A stretch of DNA of 64,000 nucleotides from Rhodopseudomonas infernalis. GTDB taxonomy: Bacteria > Pseudomonadota > Alphaproteobacteria > Rhizobiales > Xanthobacteraceae. A program made the position numbers and the translations under genes. Under the pieces are notes generated by a model, which worked only from the letters and a program-made list of their open reading frames with translations, did not search any database and was not told the DNA's origin. The stretch is from contig NZ_JAJNAL010000005.1 of the NCBI RefSeq assembly GCF_022271405.1, positions 108,302 through 172,301 on the forward strand, read 5' to 3'. Of this stretch, positions 25,898-34,826 are shown one piece after another. Position 1 is the stretch's first letter. Each line of letters begins with the position of its first letter.

Positions 25898-28291
25898 TTG
25901 GCTGGTTGGGGGAGAGGCGAGGGACGGCACTTTAACAGTCTCCACTCGTCAATATTGCTGTTTGGGGCCACCGTCCTCGCGACTGAATTGGCGGCCTCTC
26001 CAGGCTGGGCGCAGTCGGAATCGGCCTTGCTGGAAGCCGTGACTGTCACATCACCACCGCCTCGGGCAGCGACGGTCGCCCGAACGGCGCCAAGCGGCCG
26101 AGCCAAACAATCCAGACGACGAGCGCGTTCTGAAGTCGCGGCGCAGCCGGTGACAGCCGTGCGCAGCGGCATTGCGAGTGTCCCCAATCCCGCGAGTTTC
26201 GAGGCTCAGGAGCAGCGCCTCTTGCGCAGACCGGGAGCCGAGAGCGCGGTTTCCGTCGTCCGTCAGGATCCCGGCAAGAAATCGAATCTGAGGGACGTCC
26301 TGCAACTCACCCCCGGCGTCTACATGTCCGATCGTGGCGAGAACAGCCAAGGCACGATCTCGATCCGCGGCAGCGACATCTCGCAAACGGGCCCTCGCAG
26401 CGGGCGTGGCGTCCGTGGCTATATCGACGGCATTCCCCTGGGCCGCATCGAGAGCGGAATCTCGCTGCCGATCCTCGATCTCAGTGCGGCAGACTATCTC
26501 GAGATCTATCGCGGTGCGGCGAGCCTGCGTTACGGAGCGCTCGCGACCGGTGGTGCGCTGAACCTCGTGTCGAAGACGGGGCTGACCGCTTCGGGGGCTC
26601 GGCTATCCGGCTATGTCGGCAGCTACGGTGTCCGTCAGAGCCAGATGGAGTATGGCGGCGCCAAGGGCGACGTCGACTATTACGCACAGATCAATGGCTT
26701 CCGGAACGACGGCTACGAGTATCACTCCGCCAACGACAGTCTTAGGTTCAGCGGCAATGTCGGCTGGCGGCCGACCGACAATATCGAGAACCGAACGTCG
26801 GTTGCCGTCGGATCGACCCGGCAGGAACTCGCCACACAGGTGCCGCTCGATCAGATCGCGACCTATCGACGAAGCGGATACGATCCTACGAATGCGTCGT
26901 TCCCCTACGACACGCGTGCGAATTTCGATTATCAGCGTGTCGTCAACAAGACCATTTTCCGTAACGATACTACGTCGTTCGAGATTGCGCCGTACTTCCT
27001 CGCCACGTCGTTCGATCATCTGCCGTCGCCGCGCGCCGGCATCGTCGATGTGAAATGGCAGGATGTCGGCATTTCGACCCGCCTGGAGCATCGCACCGAC
27101 CTGTGGGGACTGCCGACCGAACTGGTCGCCGGCTATCGGCCCACTTACGAGACGGCGAATTATCGCAGCTGGCAGTGGGCGGCGGGGTCGGGGGGAACGG
27201 TCAAGAACAGACTGGTACAAAACGATCAATTCAAATCCTGGCTGCACGAAGCCTACGGCGAGGCGGCAGTCGAAGTGTGGCCGCACATGCGTGCCTTCGT
27301 CGGGCTTCAGGCGTTCCAGACTAGCCGTGTTTACAAGGACGAATATGCCGGTCCGGTGATTCCGTCGGCTGGCGTCATGGGGCCTGGATCGTCCAGGGGC
27401 CTACGCAATTACGACCGCACATTCGAGGCGCTCAATCCTAAGTTCGGCATGAACTGGGAATATGCGGCGCGTCATTTTCTCTTCGGTAACATTTCGCGTA
27501 GCACCGAGGTCCCGAACAGCGGCGATATATTCGCGCTGCTGTCCGTGGAGACAGCGACCAATCTGAAGGTGATACAGAATCTGCAGATGCAGCAGGCATG
27601 GACCTACGAAGGCGGAGTGCGTGGATCATGGGATCGCTTTCAGTACGACCTCACGCTGTATCATATGAATTTGCGCAACGAGATTTTGTCGCAGTGCGCG
27701 CTTGGCCTCATTCCGAAAGCTCAGCAGACGCCAGCCATTCGTGGCCAGTTCGCCTGCAACCTGGTCGGCAGCCTCGTTCCGTTCAACGCCGACCGCACCG
27801 TTCATCGCGGCATCGAGACGGCGTTTCGGACCAAGCCGTTGGTTGACGTGTTCTCCCGCGGAGACAACATTTTCCTCAACGCCGCTTGGACTTACAACGA
27901 CTTCTCTTTTGACGGCGATCGCCTTTACGGGGACAGCCGTTTGCCGGTCATTCCGCGCCACAATCTCTACGGTGAACTCGGCTATCGTCACGCCAACGGT
28001 TTCTACGTATCTGCCAATCTCCGTTACATCGGCGAGCGTGCGACGACCTTTGACGGATCGGGCGGCGAGAACTTCAAGATCCCGTCCTACAACTTGCTTG
28101 GAGCGAAGTTCGGTTGGCGTGCTCCCGATGATTCCGCGTCACTCTGGTTCGAGGCCCGCAATATCACGAACGTCGCTTATGCCGGCGACTTCACGGCGCT
28201 GCGCACGGCGGCCGACGCTTCTGGCGGCGTGACTGTGATGCCGGGGACGGGCCGCGCATTTTACGCCGGATTCTCCAAGCGGTTCGATTGA
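25898..28291 (+). CDS. TonB-dependent outer-membrane receptor of the chelatase operon
   Basis: A 797-residue receptor with a signal peptide (hydrophobic core SSILLFGATVLATELAA, cleavage near GWAQ). The plug domain has VSVVRQDPGKKSNLRDVLQLTPGVYMSDRG, ISIRGSDISQTGPRSGRGVRGY and YRGAASLRYGALATGGALN. The C-terminal beta-barrel ends YAGFSKRFD. The start is a TTG at 25898 with GGAG about ten bases upstream and is tentative. It overlaps the next gene, so they are translationally coupled. The substrate is unknown; the Zur box suggests a zinc or zinc-replaceable metal complex. Confidence 0.88.
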   Translation: MAGWGRGEGRHFNSLHSSILLFGATVLATELAASPGWAQSESALLEAVTVTSPPPRAATVARTAPSGRAKQSRRRARSEVAAQPVTAVRSGIASVPNPASFEAQEQRLLRRPGAESAVSVVRQDPGKKSNLRDVLQLTPGVYMSDRGENSQGTISIRGSDISQTGPRSGRGVRGYIDGIPLGRIESGISLPILDLSAADYLEIYRGAASLRYGALATGGALNLVSKTGLTASGARLSGYVGSYGVRQSQMEYGGAKGDVDYYAQINGFRNDGYEYHSANDSLRFSGNVGWRPTDNIENRTSVAVGSTRQELATQVPLDQIATYRRSGYDPTNASFPYDTRANFDYQRVVNKTIFRNDTTSFEIAPYFLATSFDHLPSPRAGIVDVKWQDVGISTRLEHRTDLWGLPTELVAGYRPTYETANYRSWQWAAGSGGTVKNRLVQNDQFKSWLHEAYGEAAVEVWPHMRAFVGLQAFQTSRVYKDEYAGPVIPSAGVMGPGSSRGLRNYDRTFEALNPKFGMNWEYAARHFLFGNISRSTEVPNSGDIFALLSVETATNLKVIQNLQMQQAWTYEGGVRGSWDRFQYDLTLYHMNLRNEILSQCALGLIPKAQQTPAIRGQFACNLVGSLVPFNADRTVHRGIETAFRTKPLVDVFSRGDNIFLNAAWTYNDFSFDGDRLYGDSRLPVIPRHNLYGELGYRHANGFYVSANLRYIGERATTFDGSGGENFKIPSYNLLGAKFGWRAPDDSASLWFEARNITNVAYAGDFTALRTAADASGGVTVMPGTGRAFYAGFSKRFD

Positions 28292-28299
28292 GAACCACG

Positions 28300-31200
28300 A
28301 TGCAGATTCCGATTAACCTACGCAGCGCGTTGATCGCGCTGCTGCTCGTTCTGTGTGCATTGGTCGATGATGCACAGGCTGCCGACGATCCGCCGCGTGT
28401 GCGGATCATCACGACCGACTTCGTCCTGAAAGGCAAGCTGGACAGGATCACCGATATTGCCCGGCGTCAGGGCGTCGCGCTCGATCATGTCTATGTCGAC
28501 GCGCCTGGCGATCCAAAAGCGTGGCTCTCCGGCGTCGATCTGGTCATCCTCGATACGCCGCGCCCCGGGGACGCTGCAAAAGTGCAGGAGCGCGTCGGTG
28601 CCGATCTGGTCGCGTCGGGGCGGCCATGGTTGCGGGTGGGTGGCGGACAGCCGGCATTTGCCAATATGTCGCCGCTGCAAGCCCGTCGGCTGTCCGGCTA
28701 TTACGCGGGTGGCGGGGAGGCAAATCTCACGGCCATGTTCGCCTTTATGGCCGCATTGAAGGCTGGTACCGACACGTCGACGATTGCTGCGCCTGTGCCC
28801 CTTGCGAGCAAGGGGTTCTATCACCCGGCCGCTCCGCATCCGTTCGACCACATCGATGCCTATCTGGCGTGGGGCGCGCAGCGCTGGAAGCCGGAGGCTC
28901 CCAAGGTCGCGTTCATCATTCATCCTGGCCTGTTGGCGGGCTTCGAGACCGCCGCTATCGACATGATGATCACGCGAGCGGAAGCAGCCGGGCTGTTGCC
29001 CGTGGCGCTTTGGTTCGAGGCGCGCGACCCCGAAGCGCTCCAGCAAATGCTGGGGCCGGGCAAGGCCGATGTGATCGTGATCGCGACACATCTCCAGAAT
29101 GGCAGCGCTCGCAGCGCCGAGTTTCGCAAACTCGATGTGCCGGTGCTGCAGGCGATCAGTTCCCGCGCCGGCTCGCCGGAGCAATGGGCGGCTGCGCAGA
29201 GCGGCATCGCGCAGCAACTGATTGCGCCATTCCTGGCTGTGCCGGAGAGCTTGGGCGTCAGCGATGCGATCGTGACCGATGCGTTAGAGGACGGCCGGCC
29301 GACGCCGATGCCCGAGCAGGTCGAGGCCTTGATCGCAAAAGCACGACGGCTTTCCATGCTGCGCCACAAGCCGGCTACCGAGAAACAACTCGCCCTGATG
29401 TTCTGGAACTATCCACCGGGGGATAAGAATTTCTCCGCATCAAATCTGAACGTGCCGCGTAGCCTGCAGCGGTTGACCTCCGCGCTTGCGGAGGCTGGCT
29501 ACGCTGTGCCGCCGCTTGGAGAAGACCATCTCATCGAGATTGGCCAGGCTTTGCTCGGCGGCATCTATCATCCGGAAACGCTTCCAGATTTGCACAACCA
29601 GGGCTACGCCGCGACGTTCCCGGTGCGGACCTATCGGGCTTGGCTGGATCGGCTGCCGGCCGCTCGCCGCGACGAACTCATTGCGCGCTGGGGACAGCCG
29701 GAAGTGGCGCCGACGGTGTTCGAGATCGACGGACAGAAGCAGTTCGTCGTTCCGCGCTATGAGGCCGGTCATCTCGCTCTGATGCCGCAGCCGCAGCGCG
29801 GCGCAAGTGTCGGCGCGGGCTATCACGACACCAAGGAGCCGCCGTCGCATGCTTACCTCGCTGCTTATCTGTTGCTGGCAGATCGCGGTGCGGACGCGTT
29901 GATCCATTTCGGGACCCACGGTACGCAGGAATGGACGCCGGGTAAGGACCGCGGTCTTGCGATCACCGACTACCCATTTCTAGCGGTCGGCGATCTGCCT
30001 GTGCTCTATCCTTACATCCAGGACAACATCGCCGAAGCCGTCCAGGCGAAGCGGCGCGGACGAGCCGTCATCGTCAGCCACCAGACGCCGCCCTTCGCGC
30101 CGGCGGGGCTCTACGACGAGTTGCGGGATCTGCATGCGAAGATCCACGAGTACATTCAGCTCGACGACGGCAGCGTGCGCGATCAGACCGCCGCCGAGAT
30201 CCGAGCCATCGCGATCAAGAGCAACATCAATCGCGACATGAGCTGGGACGAGCAACGCATGGCCCGCGATTTTCCGGGCTTTCTCTCGGCGCTGCACGAT
30301 CACATCCACGAACTGGGCCGGCAATCCATGCCGCTGGGCCTACACACATTCGGCGAACCGGCCACCAGTGATAACCGCATTGCCACGGTCATGCAGCAAC
30401 TCGGAGAGCCGTTCTATCGTCAGGTCGGCGGTCAGCCCGACGAGTTGTTCGCGACGGATTTTACGTCACTCCAGGCGACCGCGCCCTACCGGACGCTCCG
30501 CGACTTGTTTGAGAAAGGCGGGATCGTTCCGAGCGATGCCTCCCATGAGCTGAAGGCGATGCTCGATCGTGCGATCGTGCTGGAGCGGCATCTGACCGAT
30601 ACGCAAGAGGTTGAAGCGCTGTTGGCAGGTCTGGCGGGCCGTTTCGTGCAGCCGGGCGCCGGCGGCGATCCAATCCGCAATTCCGACGTGCCAAGCGGCC
30701 GCAACATCTATCCCTTCGAGTCCGACAAGGTGCCGACACGTGCGGCCTATGATGCCGGCGGTGCAGCGCTGAGCCAGTTGCTGGACGCATATCGCACCGA
30801 GCATGCCGGAGCGATGCCGCAGAAGCTCGCGTTCAGCCTGTGGGGCTCGGAAACGATGCGGCATCTCGGGATTCAGGAGAGCCAGATCCTCCACGCGCTC
30901 GGCTTGAGGCCTGTCTGGGACGGAGGGGGGCGCCTCATCCGCCTCGACATCATCCCGCGCGCCGAACTCGGACGTGCACGGATCGACACCGTCATCCAGG
31001 TGACGAGCGTCTACCGCGATCAGTTCGATAGCTTCATGCGGATGCTGGCGGATGCCATCGAACGCGTGGCCGCGCTGGATGAGCCCGACAATGCAGTCGC
31101 GTCCAATGCGCGGGCGTTGGAAGCCAGGTTGGTCGCGCGCAATCAGGATGCGGCGACGGCCCGTCGTTTCGCTTCGCTGCGCATGTTCAGCAACGCTGTC

Positions 31201-32202
31201 GGTGACTATGGTACGAGCCTGCCCGGCAGCGTGCTCAAGTCGGCGTCGTGGGACAACGAGGCGTCGCTGGCGGACGCCTATCTTGATCGTCTGCAATATG
31301 CCTATGGCAGCCGTGATTGGGGCGTCAGCATCGACGGAAACAACCTGTTTTCCGAGCAGCTGAAGGGTGTGCAGGCGGCCGTGCTGTCGCGCTCGTCCAA
31401 GCTTCACGGCCTGCTGTCCACCGACCATCCATTCGAATATCTCGGCGGGCTGTCTCTGGCGATCCGGCATCTAAGCGGCGCATCGCCGTCGCTCTACGTC
31501 ACCGATCTGCGCGAGCAGACCTCGCGAACGGGATCGGTCGCGCGCTTCCTCGCGGACGAGATGCGCTCCCGCTATCTCAATCCCCATTGGATCGCCGGCA
31601 TGCAGAAGGAGGGATACGCCGGAACGCTGGAGATCCTGAACGCCGTCAACAATCTATGGGGATGGCAGGTGACCGATCCGACGTCCGTCCGAGCGGATCA
31701 GTGGCAGGCCGTGCATGACACGTTTGTGCTTGATAAGCACGAACTCGGGCTGGCGGCGTGGTTCAAGCAGAGCAATCCGGTGGCGGAAGCCCAGATGATC
31801 GAGCGTATGGTCGAGGCCGTTCGCAAGGGCTACTGGAAGGCCTCCGAACAGACCAAGCGCGAGCTCGTCGAGCGTCTCCGCGAGATCGAGGACGGGTCGA
31901 ACGGTCAAATCACCGCTGCGGCGACGCAAGCCTTCATTGCCAAACTCCGGGCCGGTTTTGATCTGTCTGCGGTCGCGCAGACGGCGTCGGAGCCTGCGTC
32001 CGCCCCGGCTCCCGTAAGCGAGGCCGGCGGCGAATCCGTCCAGGGAGTTGTGATGCAGCAGGTCCAGGCGTCTCCAGCAGGTGACCGGCCAAAATGGCAA
32101 CTATGGGCGGGCCTGGCCTCGCTCCTGCTGTGCTTTGTGATCGGCGTCTTCATGCAGGGCCGGTCGGATGTGAGACTGCGCGAAGAAAGGCCATCGACGT
32201 GA
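28300..32202 (+). CDS. Exported, membrane-anchored CobN/BchH-like chelatase
   Basis: A 1300-residue homologue of the large tetrapyrrole-binding chelatase subunit (CobN/BchH/ChlH). The family hallmark HFGTHGTQEWTPGK starts at H536 and is followed by YPYIQDNIAEAVQAKRR and IKSNINRDM. Unlike biosynthetic CobN it has a signal peptide (NLRSALIALLLVLCALV, cleavage near DAQA) and one C-terminal helix (GLASLLLCFVIGVFM), so the body should be periplasmic. No CobS/CobT or BchI/D ATPase is nearby. Similar to HmuS of Bacteroidota haem operons, reported as a haem dechelatase. A TTG at 28288 is an alternative start. Confidence 0.9.
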   Translation: MQIPINLRSALIALLLVLCALVDDAQAADDPPRVRIITTDFVLKGKLDRITDIARRQGVALDHVYVDAPGDPKAWLSGVDLVILDTPRPGDAAKVQERVGADLVASGRPWLRVGGGQPAFANMSPLQARRLSGYYAGGGEANLTAMFAFMAALKAGTDTSTIAAPVPLASKGFYHPAAPHPFDHIDAYLAWGAQRWKPEAPKVAFIIHPGLLAGFETAAIDMMITRAEAAGLLPVALWFEARDPEALQQMLGPGKADVIVIATHLQNGSARSAEFRKLDVPVLQAISSRAGSPEQWAAAQSGIAQQLIAPFLAVPESLGVSDAIVTDALEDGRPTPMPEQVEALIAKARRLSMLRHKPATEKQLALMFWNYPPGDKNFSASNLNVPRSLQRLTSALAEAGYAVPPLGEDHLIEIGQALLGGIYHPETLPDLHNQGYAATFPVRTYRAWLDRLPAARRDELIARWGQPEVAPTVFEIDGQKQFVVPRYEAGHLALMPQPQRGASVGAGYHDTKEPPSHAYLAAYLLLADRGADALIHFGTHGTQEWTPGKDRGLAITDYPFLAVGDLPVLYPYIQDNIAEAVQAKRRGRAVIVSHQTPPFAPAGLYDELRDLHAKIHEYIQLDDGSVRDQTAAEIRAIAIKSNINRDMSWDEQRMARDFPGFLSALHDHIHELGRQSMPLGLHTFGEPATSDNRIATVMQQLGEPFYRQVGGQPDELFATDFTSLQATAPYRTLRDLFEKGGIVPSDASHELKAMLDRAIVLERHLTDTQEVEALLAGLAGRFVQPGAGGDPIRNSDVPSGRNIYPFESDKVPTRAAYDAGGAALSQLLDAYRTEHAGAMPQKLAFSLWGSETMRHLGIQESQILHALGLRPVWDGGGRLIRLDIIPRAELGRARIDTVIQVTSVYRDQFDSFMRMLADAIERVAALDEPDNAVASNARALEARLVARNQDAATARRFASLRMFSNAVGDYGTSLPGSVLKSASWDNEASLADAYLDRLQYAYGSRDWGVSIDGNNLFSEQLKGVQAAVLSRSSKLHGLLSTDHPFEYLGGLSLAIRHLSGASPSLYVTDLREQTSRTGSVARFLADEMRSRYLNPHWIAGMQKEGYAGTLEILNAVNNLWGWQVTDPTSVRADQWQAVHDTFVLDKHELGLAAWFKQSNPVAEAQMIERMVEAVRKGYWKASEQTKRELVERLREIEDGSNGQITAAATQAFIAKLRAGFDLSAVAQTASEPASAPAPVSEAGGESVQGVVMQQVQASPAGDRPKWQLWAGLASLLLCFVIGVFMQGRSDVRLREERPST

Positions 32203-32675
32203 ACGTGATCGAGTCGTCGCTATTCGAGTTGACGAAACTGTTTCTGATGCCGGTGCTCGGATTGATCCTGCTCGCACTCGCTTATGCATTCGTGGCGCTC
32301 GGGATGTTCGCTATGGAAGCGTTGCAACGCGCGCGCGGGAGACATTGCTCGCAGCTTGCGGCCTATCAAAGGGCGAGTGGGGCGACCAACGACGATCTCG
32401 AACTCTGGATTCTGCATAGGCTGGAGTGGTTGCGGATCGTGTCGCGTACCGCACCGATGCTGGGTCTGGTGGCCACCATGATCCCGATGGGGCCGGCACT
32501 GCTGGCCTTGACTACAAGCGATGCGAAAGCCGTTGGGGAGAATCTGGTGGTGGCGTTTTCCGCTGTGATCCTCGCACTCGTCAGCGCATCGATCACCTTC
32601 TTCGTTCTGACCGTGCGGCGACGCTGGTACCTCGTCGAATTGCGCGACTTCGAGCGAGCGAACGAGGCCCACTGA
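32199..32675 (+). CDS. MotA/TolQ/ExbB-like proton-channel protein
   Basis: A 158-residue inner-membrane protein with three predicted helices: LFLMPVLGLILLALAYAFVALG, then TAPMLGLVATMIPMGPALLAL, then LVVAFSAVILALVSASITFFVL. The order and the conserved TxPMLGLxxTxxPMG pattern match ExbB/TolQ, stator proteins that couple proton flow to work across the envelope. The GTG start at 32199 overlaps the chelatase stop codon, and its own stop overlaps the next start. With the DUF2149 protein it probably energises the chelatase or its receptor. Confidence 0.87.
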   Translation: MNVIESSLFELTKLFLMPVLGLILLALAYAFVALGMFAMEALQRARGRHCSQLAAYQRASGATNDDLELWILHRLEWLRIVSRTAPMLGLVATMIPMGPALLALTTSDAKAVGENLVVAFSAVILALVSASITFFVLTVRRRWYLVELRDFERANEAH

Positions 32676-33010
32676 TGCGATTTCTCGACGAGCATGACAA
32701 TGACGATCCGTTACTGTCGGTGGTCAATCTGACCGACGTCTTCCTGGTCGTGATCGCGGTCCTGCTGATCATCGTCGTCCAGAACCCGCTTCGGTTGACG
32801 ACGGCTAAGAGCGCCGTCCTGATCGAGAACCCGGGGCAGCCGGATATGAAGATGACGATCAAGGACGGGCAGGAATTGAAGAAATACCAGGCCAGCAGTG
32901 AGATCGGCGCGGGACAGGGCACGCGCGCCGGGATCACGTATCGGCTCAATGACGGCCGTATGATCTATGTGCCGGAAAAAGAAAATAAGCCGGTGCCTCA
33001 AAACGATTGA
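32675..33010 (+). CDS. DUF2149 protein, ExbD/TolR-like stator partner
   Basis: A 111-residue protein with a single N-terminal helix, LTDVFLVVIAVLLIIVV, carrying an aspartate at its start as in ExbD/TolR/MotB, where it is the proton-carrying residue. A short periplasmic tail follows (TRAGITYRLNDGRMIYVPE). DUF2149 proteins occur next to CobN-like genes and ExbB-like channels in several phyla. Start and previous stop overlap (TGATG). It completes a two-part proton motor. Confidence 0.85.
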   Translation: MRFLDEHDNDDPLLSVVNLTDVFLVVIAVLLIIVVQNPLRLTTAKSAVLIENPGQPDMKMTIKDGQELKKYQASSEIGAGQGTRAGITYRLNDGRMIYVPEKENKPVPQND

Positions 33011-33058
33011 TGCGTCAGGGCGAGGTGAGGCGGATCCAATCGTCCGATCCCGAAGCAG

Positions 33059-33163
33059 CGCAGCATCGAGCAGTTGCGGGCGGATCGGGAGTTCATCGCG
33101 GACGCCGCCGATGCGGTGGTGGCGTTCGTCAGGCCGCAGGCGGAGAGGGCGGCGGCGGAGTGA
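33059..33163 (+). pseudogene. Duplicated 3' end of hicB
   Basis: Codes RSIEQLRADREFIADAADAV and continues to the stop, nearly identical to the last 34 residues of HicB at 17721-18017. No start or upstream HicB sequence is present. It is joined directly to a family A palindromic repeat, exactly as at the intact hicB. Confidence 0.85.
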
Positions 33164-33170
33164 TGATCAG

Positions 33171-33256
33171 GTGCCCGGATGAAGCGCAGCGCAATCCGGG
33201 TGCGGCGTCTCGATCAGCTCAAGACCCCGGATTTCGCTTCGCTGCATCCGGGCTAC
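33171..33256. repeat. Palindromic repeat, family A, copy 2
   Basis: Near-identical to 18025-18110, with the GTGCGGCGTCTCGATCAGCT loop retained. It follows the duplicated hicB tail. Confidence 0.88.
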
Positions 33257-33409
33257 GCTCGCTCAGGCGGCAGCCGCTCATTGGAGAAGAAGTCGTATCT
33301 CAACCCATCGCGGCGGAAAACGACCGGCATGGATGTCTCCAAAGTTGCAACCGCTTCCGCCCGGCGAGATCGGCGGATTACGCTGCGCTAATCCGCCCTA
33401 CGAGCTGAG

Positions 33410-33469
33410 GCCGCCGACGCGGTGGTGGCGTTCGTCAGGCCGCAGACGGAGAGGGCGGCGGCGGAGTGA
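33410..33469 (+). pseudogene. Shorter duplicated 3' end of hicB
   Basis: Codes AADAVVAFVRPQTERAAAE and a stop, the last 19 residues of HicB, again joined to a family A repeat at 33476. Together with the preceding copy it makes a tandem of hicB-tail plus repeat units. Confidence 0.82.
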
Positions 33470-33475
33470 TGATCA

Positions 33476-33563
33476 GTAGCCCGGATGAAGCGCAGCGCAA
33501 TCCGGGTGCGGCGTCTCGATCAGCTCAAGAACCCGGATTTCGCTTCGCTTCATCCGGGCTACG
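33476..33563. repeat. Palindromic repeat, family A, copy 3
   Basis: Third near-identical copy, starting GTAGCCCGGATGAAGCGC and ending CATCCGGGCTAC. Confidence 0.88.
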
Positions 33564-33651
33564 CTCTCTAATCCGTCCTACGGGCTACAGGCTCCGCTCG
33601 CCTTCCGCGCGAGCGTGGGGCAAAGGGAGCGCCGAAGCGCTCCCTTTAATG

Positions 33652-33855
33652 TTACTTCTGACGATTGTATGGAGACTGATTGGTGGGCTTCAACGAGATG
33701 CCCTCCTGTGAAGCGCGGTTTCGTATTGCGTTTTCGGTTCTTCCGAGGTGTAGGCCGATCACGCGTGTTGGTGTATTCTGTCGCGCTTCTTGACGAAGTT
33801 GTTTCACTTCGGTGGGAGTCCATTCAGTTCCGGAGTTCCTCGTATATTTTGGCAT
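33652..33855 (-). CDS. 67-residue SANT/Myb-like helix-turn-helix protein
   Basis: Small basic protein, MPKYTRNSGTEWTPTEV at the start. WTPTEVKQLRQEARQNTPTRVIGLHLGRTENAIRNRA has the spacing of a Myb/SANT-like tri-helical DNA-binding domain. AAGGAG lies seven bases before the ATG at 33855, an excellent ribosome-binding site. The gene is AT-rich compared with its neighbours, suggesting transfer. Its target is unknown. Confidence 0.75.
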   Translation of the reverse strand: MPKYTRNSGTEWTPTEVKQLRQEARQNTPTRVIGLHLGRTENAIRNRASQEGISLKPTNQSPYNRQK

Positions 33856-34004
33856 CGCTTTACTCCTTAAGCGCAATTACGTGCTGGAAAATGTCAAAGC
33901 TCCGCTGGACGCCGATTGAAAGAATCGCTTAACTGCCCGTGCGACCGAGAGAGCGATGCTTTTCTCGAAGCCCCCGTAAGTACAACGACCAAGCTTCACG
34001 GGTC

Positions 34005-34034
34005 CCAATGCCGAGGTTTCCGCCGCGGCATTGG
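34005..34034. terminator. Hairpin downstream of the ImmA-like gene
   Basis: CCAATGCCG and CGGCATTGG form a perfect 9-bp stem with a 12-base loop. There is no U-tract on the minus strand and only TGTTTC on the plus strand, so termination is uncertain. Confidence 0.35.
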
Positions 34035-34071
34035 TGTTTCTGCCCAACGAATCAGTTGGAATGCAGATATT

Positions 34072-34815
34072 TTATCTTCTCGGCTTGCAACTTCCGGCTG
34101 CCGCCGCTCTTTTCCCCATCAATTGTGAACTTCCGCACCAACTGCAGATCTTTGCTTGTCCATCGATGAATATCAAATCGCTTCCGCAGTCTGGACACGG
34201 GTCTGTCGAGAGTTTGTTTAGAGGTTTCTTGATCGCTCTAACTGCCTCCAATCGTTCAGCAGCGAATGCATCGGTCACGTTGCAGATGACTGCTATCCGA
34301 TCCACGTCGTTAATCTGCTGAGCCAGCTCGGTCGGAACCAGAACATGATCCGCGAAACGATGCGCCTGCCATTCGGCAGAATCTTCCTGATCGGCAAATG
34401 CTATCTGCCGCGATCCGTCTTGGGAGTACGGCTTGGCATTATCGTCGTGTAGCATGATGTGTCCGATCTCGTGCGCGATGATCTCCTGCTCTTTGCTGTG
34501 CCCGGCTTGGAAGCGGGTCCATACGTCCTCCTGGACTCGAAGTGTCAGGCGAGGGCTGAAGACAACGTAGGCTTCGGGCTGAGATTGATCGTTCTCAATT
34601 AACTCGATCTTTAGGCGTCCTTTGCTCTTGGTGCCCTTGATTCTGAAGATGCTCTCTACGCCGTGAGCTTCAAGCTCGCTCAACACGACTTTCAAATCTA
34701 CGTATCGTAGCCCGGGCCGCGTTCCGATTGCTCGGCACTTACTCGCTGCTTCGGCGATAAATGCTTCACTTCGAAAGGCGACTTTGTAGTCCGTGAACGC
34801 GGCCCCGGCTGTCAT
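34072..34815 (-). CDS. ImmA/IrrE-family metallopeptidase with C-terminal zinc ribbon
   Basis: A 247-residue protein with the zinc-protease motif HEIGH at residues 115-119 and the downstream EWQAHRFADHVLVP segment of the ImmA/IrrE (COG2856) family, which cleaves a partner repressor. The C-terminus has CPDCG and CSWCG, a zinc ribbon. It starts 11 bases after the nrdJ stop with GGAGAG before the ATG, so it is probably read from the nrdJ transcript. The usual partner Xre repressor is not adjacent. The gene is AT-rich compared with nrdJ. Confidence 0.85.
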   Translation of the reverse strand: MTAGAAFTDYKVAFRSEAFIAEAASKCRAIGTRPGLRYVDLKVVLSELEAHGVESIFRIKGTKSKGRLKIELIENDQSQPEAYVVFSPRLTLRVQEDVWTRFQAGHSKEQEIIAHEIGHIMLHDDNAKPYSQDGSRQIAFADQEDSAEWQAHRFADHVLVPTELAQQINDVDRIAVICNVTDAFAAERLEAVRAIKKPLNKLSTDPCPDCGSDLIFIDGQAKICSWCGSSQLMGKRAAAAGSCKPRR

Positions 34816-34826
34816 CTATCTCTCCA

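Noticed and set aside
28300..32202. Ordinary cobaltochelatase CobN of B12 biosynthesis
   Set aside because: It has a signal peptide and C-terminal anchor, lacks CobS/CobT neighbours, and lies in a receptor operon, so a cytoplasmic biosynthetic role is unlikely.
33015..33651. Short plus-strand reading frames between the DUF2149 gene and the small HTH gene
   Set aside because: They are made of hicB-tail copies and palindromic repeats; none has a start with a ribosome-binding site.
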